Shown piece by piece: positions 59,860 to 64,000 of a stretch of DNA of 64,000 nucleotides. The notes below the pieces were generated by a model that worked only from the letters and a program-made list of their open reading frames with translations, had not been told where the DNA came from and did not search any database. The DNA lies in assembly GCA_021432635.1 (NCBI GenBank), contig MU270022.1, forward strand, positions 806,001 through 870,000, written 5' to 3'. How positions within the stretch are numbered: the first letter of the stretch is position 1; every line of letters begins with the position of its first letter. The position numbers and the translations under genes were made by a program. Source of the DNA: Thozetella sp. PMI_491. Lineage: Eukaryota > Ascomycota > Sordariomycetes > Chaetosphaeriales > Chaetosphaeriaceae.

Positions 59860-60680
59860 CACTTATTCCGGTTTTATCGCGGGTGCGGCCTGTTGCGTTT
59901 GACGTAGCTATGACTGACTCGCGACGCCTCCTGCCTTATATTTCACATGGAATTCAAATATGAAACTATATATGTATAGTTAGACGTGTGTCTATTTATG
60001 TGTGTATATGCGCTTGATAGGCAAATAGTGCGATCCGAACGGTGTTTCCGCTCTGCAAATTATTGTGTTCGTCGGAAGGGCCGAATCGGGAGTACCGACA
60101 TTGCCTGGCTCCCTAAACTGGCCTAGCTAGGGTTGCTGCATATTTATCAAAAGGGAACCTATTTCGAGGAGTAGCTTCCGCGTCACCGCACATTTTAACC
60201 TAAAGAGGTTAGGTATTATGAGGGACAACCCTTGCATCACCGCATCTTTTGTCTTTAAAAGGAAGTGTTTTAAGAAATTCTCTACAACTTTCCTCTCGAA
60301 TACAATTTTTTAGCGAAGCAAAGTCTTAACCAAATGGTAGGAGCAATTACAATACAAAATGACTTGACAATATATCCGAAGAGGCCGATCGAGGAAGAGG
60401 CAAGGCTAGAGGCGAGACCACGAGGTATTCTCGACATTTCACTAGCTTGAACCTATACGCTAAACTTCAAAGCCAGGGAGCCGGAGGCCAAGAGGTGCTT
60501 ATTGTGATGATACAAACCCCATAGCATTAAGTTGAGCATTAAAAATCGCAACATACAAGAGTTATATGGTCTTGCTCACTTGATCACATGTGTAACTTAA
60601 AGCGGCCAGAAGACAACCTGTTTAGTATAATAACATGGTAATCTTCACACTAGGAATAACAGTCTCCAGTCATCCCTCTT
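59860..60680. other. Intergenic, no supported gene
   Basis: About 820 bp, AT-rich, with the promoter of the dehydrogenase gene. A dyad-like TATATATGTATA lies near 59967-59980. Confidence 0.5.
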
Positions 60681-61902
60681 CTACTCCAAGGGACGCATCT
60701 CATAGATTGTCTGCTGAAGGTATTTCATCTGTTCCTCCACCCACGTCTTCATCTCATCATAGTTGACTGTCTCGACATGACACATTCCGGGCAGATTCCG
60801 ACCATCCGACTGCTTTACATTTTCGGCATACTTTTGCCGCAAAGCCTCTGCAAGAATGCTGGCTCGCTTGGCAAGGTTATCCAAACGGTAGGTGGTCCAT
60901 TGATAATAAAGTTCGGTTAGATGCGACACATCCCGTACGTTGGCATGGGTTGTGTCATCTACCAACGTTGGATCCCGCGGTCGGAATGAGGTCACGATGG
61001 TAATTCGCTCCGACATATTGGTAACTGGGAGAGCAAAGTGGGAGATATAACGTCCTTGAAGAACAACTGCGCTTCCCTGTGGGGGTATGTATTTGAGCAA
61101 AAACGTAGTCAGTAGAGCATTAGAGACGTGGACCTCTACTTACCATCTGCGGGGCTTTAATGCTCATGACCTTTCCATTTCCGCCCATCAGTACAGTCTC
61201 ACCCCCGTGCATGTTGCGAGCGTCTGACAGCATCACAACGCAGACAAATGGGTGCGAGTCTTTGTGCCATTTGACGATAGGATTATCGTGGTTGATGTCA
61301 ACGCCACCTTGGCTTTGGTCCTCTCTATCCTCAGGGTTTGCCACATATTCCGTCATTGCTGGTGGCGGCGCAATAGGTATCTTCTTTACACCATCCAACC
61401 CTTCTGGACCTAACTGAATATTTGTGTGGCACACTTCATAATTCATTGCTGGTATAAGATCCACACCTGCAATATCACTCACGATCTTTAGGACCTCTGG
61501 TGAGTTCCAAAAGGACTGAATGAAAGGGGTGTATCGTTGAGCCATGCCACGGAGCATAGCTGCGCCCGGAAGTGTACGATGGAGACAATTGCCAATCACC
61601 TCTGGGCTAAAGAGTTCGCGACGGTGTGCTTCAATAGCTTCATAGGAGAGCAAGGGAAAAGGATCGGAAGAAGCAAAAGAGGTTAGAGGCGAGCGTTCTA
61701 GCCCAAGGTCTTCCATCGTGACGATGCGTGTGGGAGGAGAGTATGCAAGATGCTTGGATGCATCAAACACAGTTGTTCCCGCGTTCGATTCAGGCATATT
61801 GCTGTCCACGCACAGGGCTGGGACTAGGTTCGGAGCGTCCCCCGGTACCGACTGGTCAAGTCCAGTAGTGGCCATAGTGCTCGGGTAATGATGCATGGTC
61901 AT
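60681..61902 (-). CDS. Fe(II)/2-oxoglutarate dioxygenase-like protein
   Basis: Predicted 384-aa enzyme. Exons: 61902-61144 and 61076-60681; 67-bp intron in phase 0. The iron facial triad fits: H213-x-D215 in WHKDSHPF and H266 in RYISHFALP, with the 2OG-binding Arg R277 in SERITIVTSFRP. The HxD-to-His spacing of 51 residues and His-to-Arg of 11 are normal for the superfamily. A GGETVLMGG strand lies between. The C-terminal 100 residues are helical and specific to this group. There is no signal peptide. It may hydroxylate a small acid or amino acid; I cannot name the substrate. It is divergent from the amino-acid permease gene with about 900 bp between. Confidence 0.75.
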
Positions 61903-62797
61903 AAAATAGATTCGACTAGATTACAAGAATACAGAGCGGGCTTCTTACCTCTGGCGGGGAACGAGTATAGCTATATAACTATATTCACGGCTATGCTATA
62001 TCTGCTTGCCTGATGATTAAAACAATACGCCAACGAGTAGTGCATCGTCGTCGGACAGTCCGACAGTGTGGGAGAACCCCTGCTCGCGAACCCCGCGTCA
62101 TCGTCGGTCAATCCAGCAGGGTAAGAGGACCCCCACCAGCTTATCGGCGAATATCTTTCTTTGCCACACCGCATTTATTAATCCGCGTTCAAGACTAGCT
62201 TCACAGCATGCCCTGGAGATGGAAACAGCTGGGTTATGAGAGTGCGGATAGCTGGCGACCATCTACCTCGCCTCCGTCGTAGGTGAACTGACCTAGGATG
62301 CGAGCGGGCGACTATATAAGTGAACCTAAGATTGCGCCTTTGCTCTCCAACCCGCTGATCGCCACTGTCGCCCGACACAAGATAAATATCTGGGGTGATG
62401 GACTCTGCCTGTATGAGAAGTCGACGAAGTTTGTGGGGCGCGGGGTTGGGTATACTATCGTTTGACGCCATCTACACCGGTAACCGATGTTTCTGGGGTG
62501 CTATCTGTAGCCAATGGGAGGAAGGAGATAGGGCACTATTACGTGGGATCCGGGGTAGGTCCCCTGCGAATGGAACGATCCATACTGCCAAAGAGATAGC
62601 CACTGGTCGCTGGTCACCGAGATACATAAAGTCAGCGATGAGCATGCTTAAATTGCACTGAAAACTCGTCCTATCTGGGGGTTTCTGAGACTTCTCTCGG
62701 GATCTGGCCCAGCTCCTTCCCTCACCTTAACCCGCAACACATACGCCTTGCACGAAAGAGGGGTCTAAGCAGAGGACGATTCACTGTCTTAGCCAGA
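61903..62797. promoter_or_regulatory. Divergent promoter with CGG-N5-CCG palindrome
   Basis: Shared upstream DNA of the 2OG-oxygenase-like gene and the permease gene. At 62051-62063 it has the near-perfect palindrome TCGGACAGTCCGA, whose core is CGG-N5-CCG, the inverted-repeat form bound by Zn2Cys6 dimers. GATA-type cores are also scattered here (for example near 62392), as in nitrogen-regulated fungal promoters. Binding is inference. Confidence 0.45.
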
Positions 62798-64000
62798 ATG
62801 TCCCAGATGAAAGAGTCGGAAGCGGACCCCGGCTTCCACGAGAAGCAGGTGTTGTCCAATAATGACGACTATGACACGGGATCTGTTGAGCCGGTGAGCA
62901 ACGTTGACCAGCTCAAGCGACACCTGGGCAACCGCCACATCCAGCTGATTGCAATTGGTGGCTCCATCGGCACCGCGCTATTCGTGAGCATCAGCAGCGG
63001 ACTCATAGAGGGCGGACCCGGCAGCTTGCTCCTGGGATATATCATCTACTCGGTCCTCCTAGCCATGGTCAACAACTGTATGGCGGAGATGGCCGTGTAT
63101 ATGCCCATCTCGGGTTCCTTCATCCGGTTCGCTGGCAAGTGGGTGGACCCTGCATTTGGATTCATGGCTGGCTGGAACTTTTTTCTCTACGAGGCCGGTA
63201 TGATCCCGTATGAGATCTCGGCAATCAATCTCTTGCTCACCTTCTGGCGCGACGACGTGCCCGTGTGGGCTGTCTGTTTGGTTTGTGTCATCTTGTACGC
63301 CGTGCTTAACATCTTCGCCGTTGAGTATTTTGGCGAGGCCGAGTTTTGGCTATCCAGCGGAAAGTTCTTCCTCATTGTACTTGTTTTTTGCTTCACCTTT
63401 GTCACCATGGTAGGCGGAAATCCTCAACACGATGCGTACGGATTCCGATACTGGAGAGATCCGTAAGTCTCTTCGCGGACCCCTTGGCTGTAACAAGGTC
63501 ACTTACAATGCTTTCGTAGTGGATCATTCGCAGAATTTATAACTACAGGCGACCTTGGCAGGTTCGAAGGATTCCTCGGTGCGCTCTGGTCTGCATCTTT
63601 CACCATCGTAGGCCCGGAGTACCTCGCGATGGTGGCCGGGGAGGCTAAACGACCGCGTATTTATCTAAAACAGGCGTTCAAGACGGTCTACTGGCGATTT
63701 GGGTTTTTCTTTATTGGCGGAGCCTTGTGTGTAGGGATCATCATTCCCTACACCGACCCAACGCTCAACGCGAATGCTGGGATAGGCACAGCCAATGCGT
63801 CGCCTTATGTCATCGCCATGCAGAATATGGGCATTACCTTCTTGCCGCACCTTACCAATGCGCTCATGATCAGCAGCATCTTCTCGGCCGGCAACGCGTA
63901 CACCTATTGCTCCATGCGGTCTCTGTACGGCTTGGCGCTTGAGGGCCAGGCTCCAGCGATCTTCAAGAGATGCACAAAGAACGGCATCCCTTACGTCTGT
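62798..64000 (+). CDS. Amino-acid permease (APC/YAT family), partial
   Basis: Plasma-membrane amino-acid:H+ symporter; the C-terminus lies beyond the right edge. Exons: 62798-63462 and 63520 to past 64000; 57-bp intron in phase 2. The cytosolic N-tail is about 45 residues. Family signature LKRHLGNRHIQLIAIGGSIG begins the first helix, then PGSLLLGYIIYSVLLAM, and the conserved FTIVGPEYLAMVAGEAKRPR. Ten or so helices would be expected; about eight are visible. Substrate range cannot be told. It shares a promoter region with the 2OG-oxygenase-like gene. Confidence 0.9.

Noticed and set aside
59967-60020. AT-rich palindromic stretch
   Set aside because: Short TA-rich dyads are common in fungal promoters; nothing shows a specific function.
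1-64000. tRNA genes, CRISPR arrays, polyketide or peptide synthetase genes
   Set aside because: I looked for T-loop GGTTCGAAT-type sequences, regular spaced repeats and synthase motifs and saw none; short or intron-containing tRNAs could still be missed without a search.

Overview
The window is nuclear DNA from a filamentous ascomycete (Pezizomycotina). Nearly every gene is broken by short introns of 45-175 bp with GT...AG ends and CTAAC/CTAAT/CTGAC-like branch sites. The gene content also fits: a NoxB-type NADPH oxidase, several Zn2Cys6 regulators, GH76 and GH93 enzymes, a fungal arylsulfatase, and DUF1254, DUF1275 and DUF6536 proteins. I see no rRNA, tRNA, CRISPR array or intact transposon. 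The species cannot be named from sequence alone. Exon borders were worked out by hand from reading frame, splice consensus and conserved family motifs.

Layout. 1-12.6 kb: a partial ArAE/DUF2421-type membrane protein (-), a small secreted cysteine protein (-), a Ure2p-like glutathione S-transferase (-), a Zn2Cys6 regulator (-), an alpha/beta hydrolase (+) and a DUF1254/DUF1214 protein (-) with an apparent one-base frameshift. 13.4-20 kb: three secreted or cell-surface hydrolases in a row (+): arylsulfatase, GH76 mannosidase-like protein and GH93-like arabinanase. A Zn2Cys6 regulator (+) and an MFS transporter (-) follow. 25.7-34.5 kb (all +): a repeat-built membrane protein, a 90-aa membrane peptide, a DUF6536 protein and an F-box-like protein carrying a PCNA-interacting (PIP) motif. 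34.7-36.6 kb: NoxB (-) with about 3 kb of gene-free DNA upstream. 39.7-43.1 kb: a very compact (-) locus encoding a MEF2-type MADS box, a VHS/ENTH-like helical domain and a fungal C2H2 finger module. Phase-compatible introns make a single fused gene possible. 45-50.9 kb: a second, GPI-type GH76 protein (-), a seven-exon Zn2Cys6 regulator (+) and a DUF1275 protein (-) that seems to have lost a splice acceptor. 51-53.8 kb is gene-poor. 53.8-64 kb: a Ser/Thr-rich single-pass membrane protein (-), a DHA1 MFS transporter (+), a multi-exon RidA-like gene with no long open frame (-), a D-2-hydroxyacid dehydrogenase (-), an Fe(II)/2OG-dioxygenase-like protein (-) and an amino-acid permease (+) that runs off the end.

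How the genes may work together. The last five genes read like a small amino-acid or hydroxy-acid uptake and catabolism module around a divergent promoter that holds a CGG-N5-CCG palindrome. The run from 13 to 25 kb looks like an extracellular polysaccharide/sulfate-ester degradation neighbourhood with its own regulator and transporter. The MADS/VHS/C2H2 locus is the least conventional part of the window.
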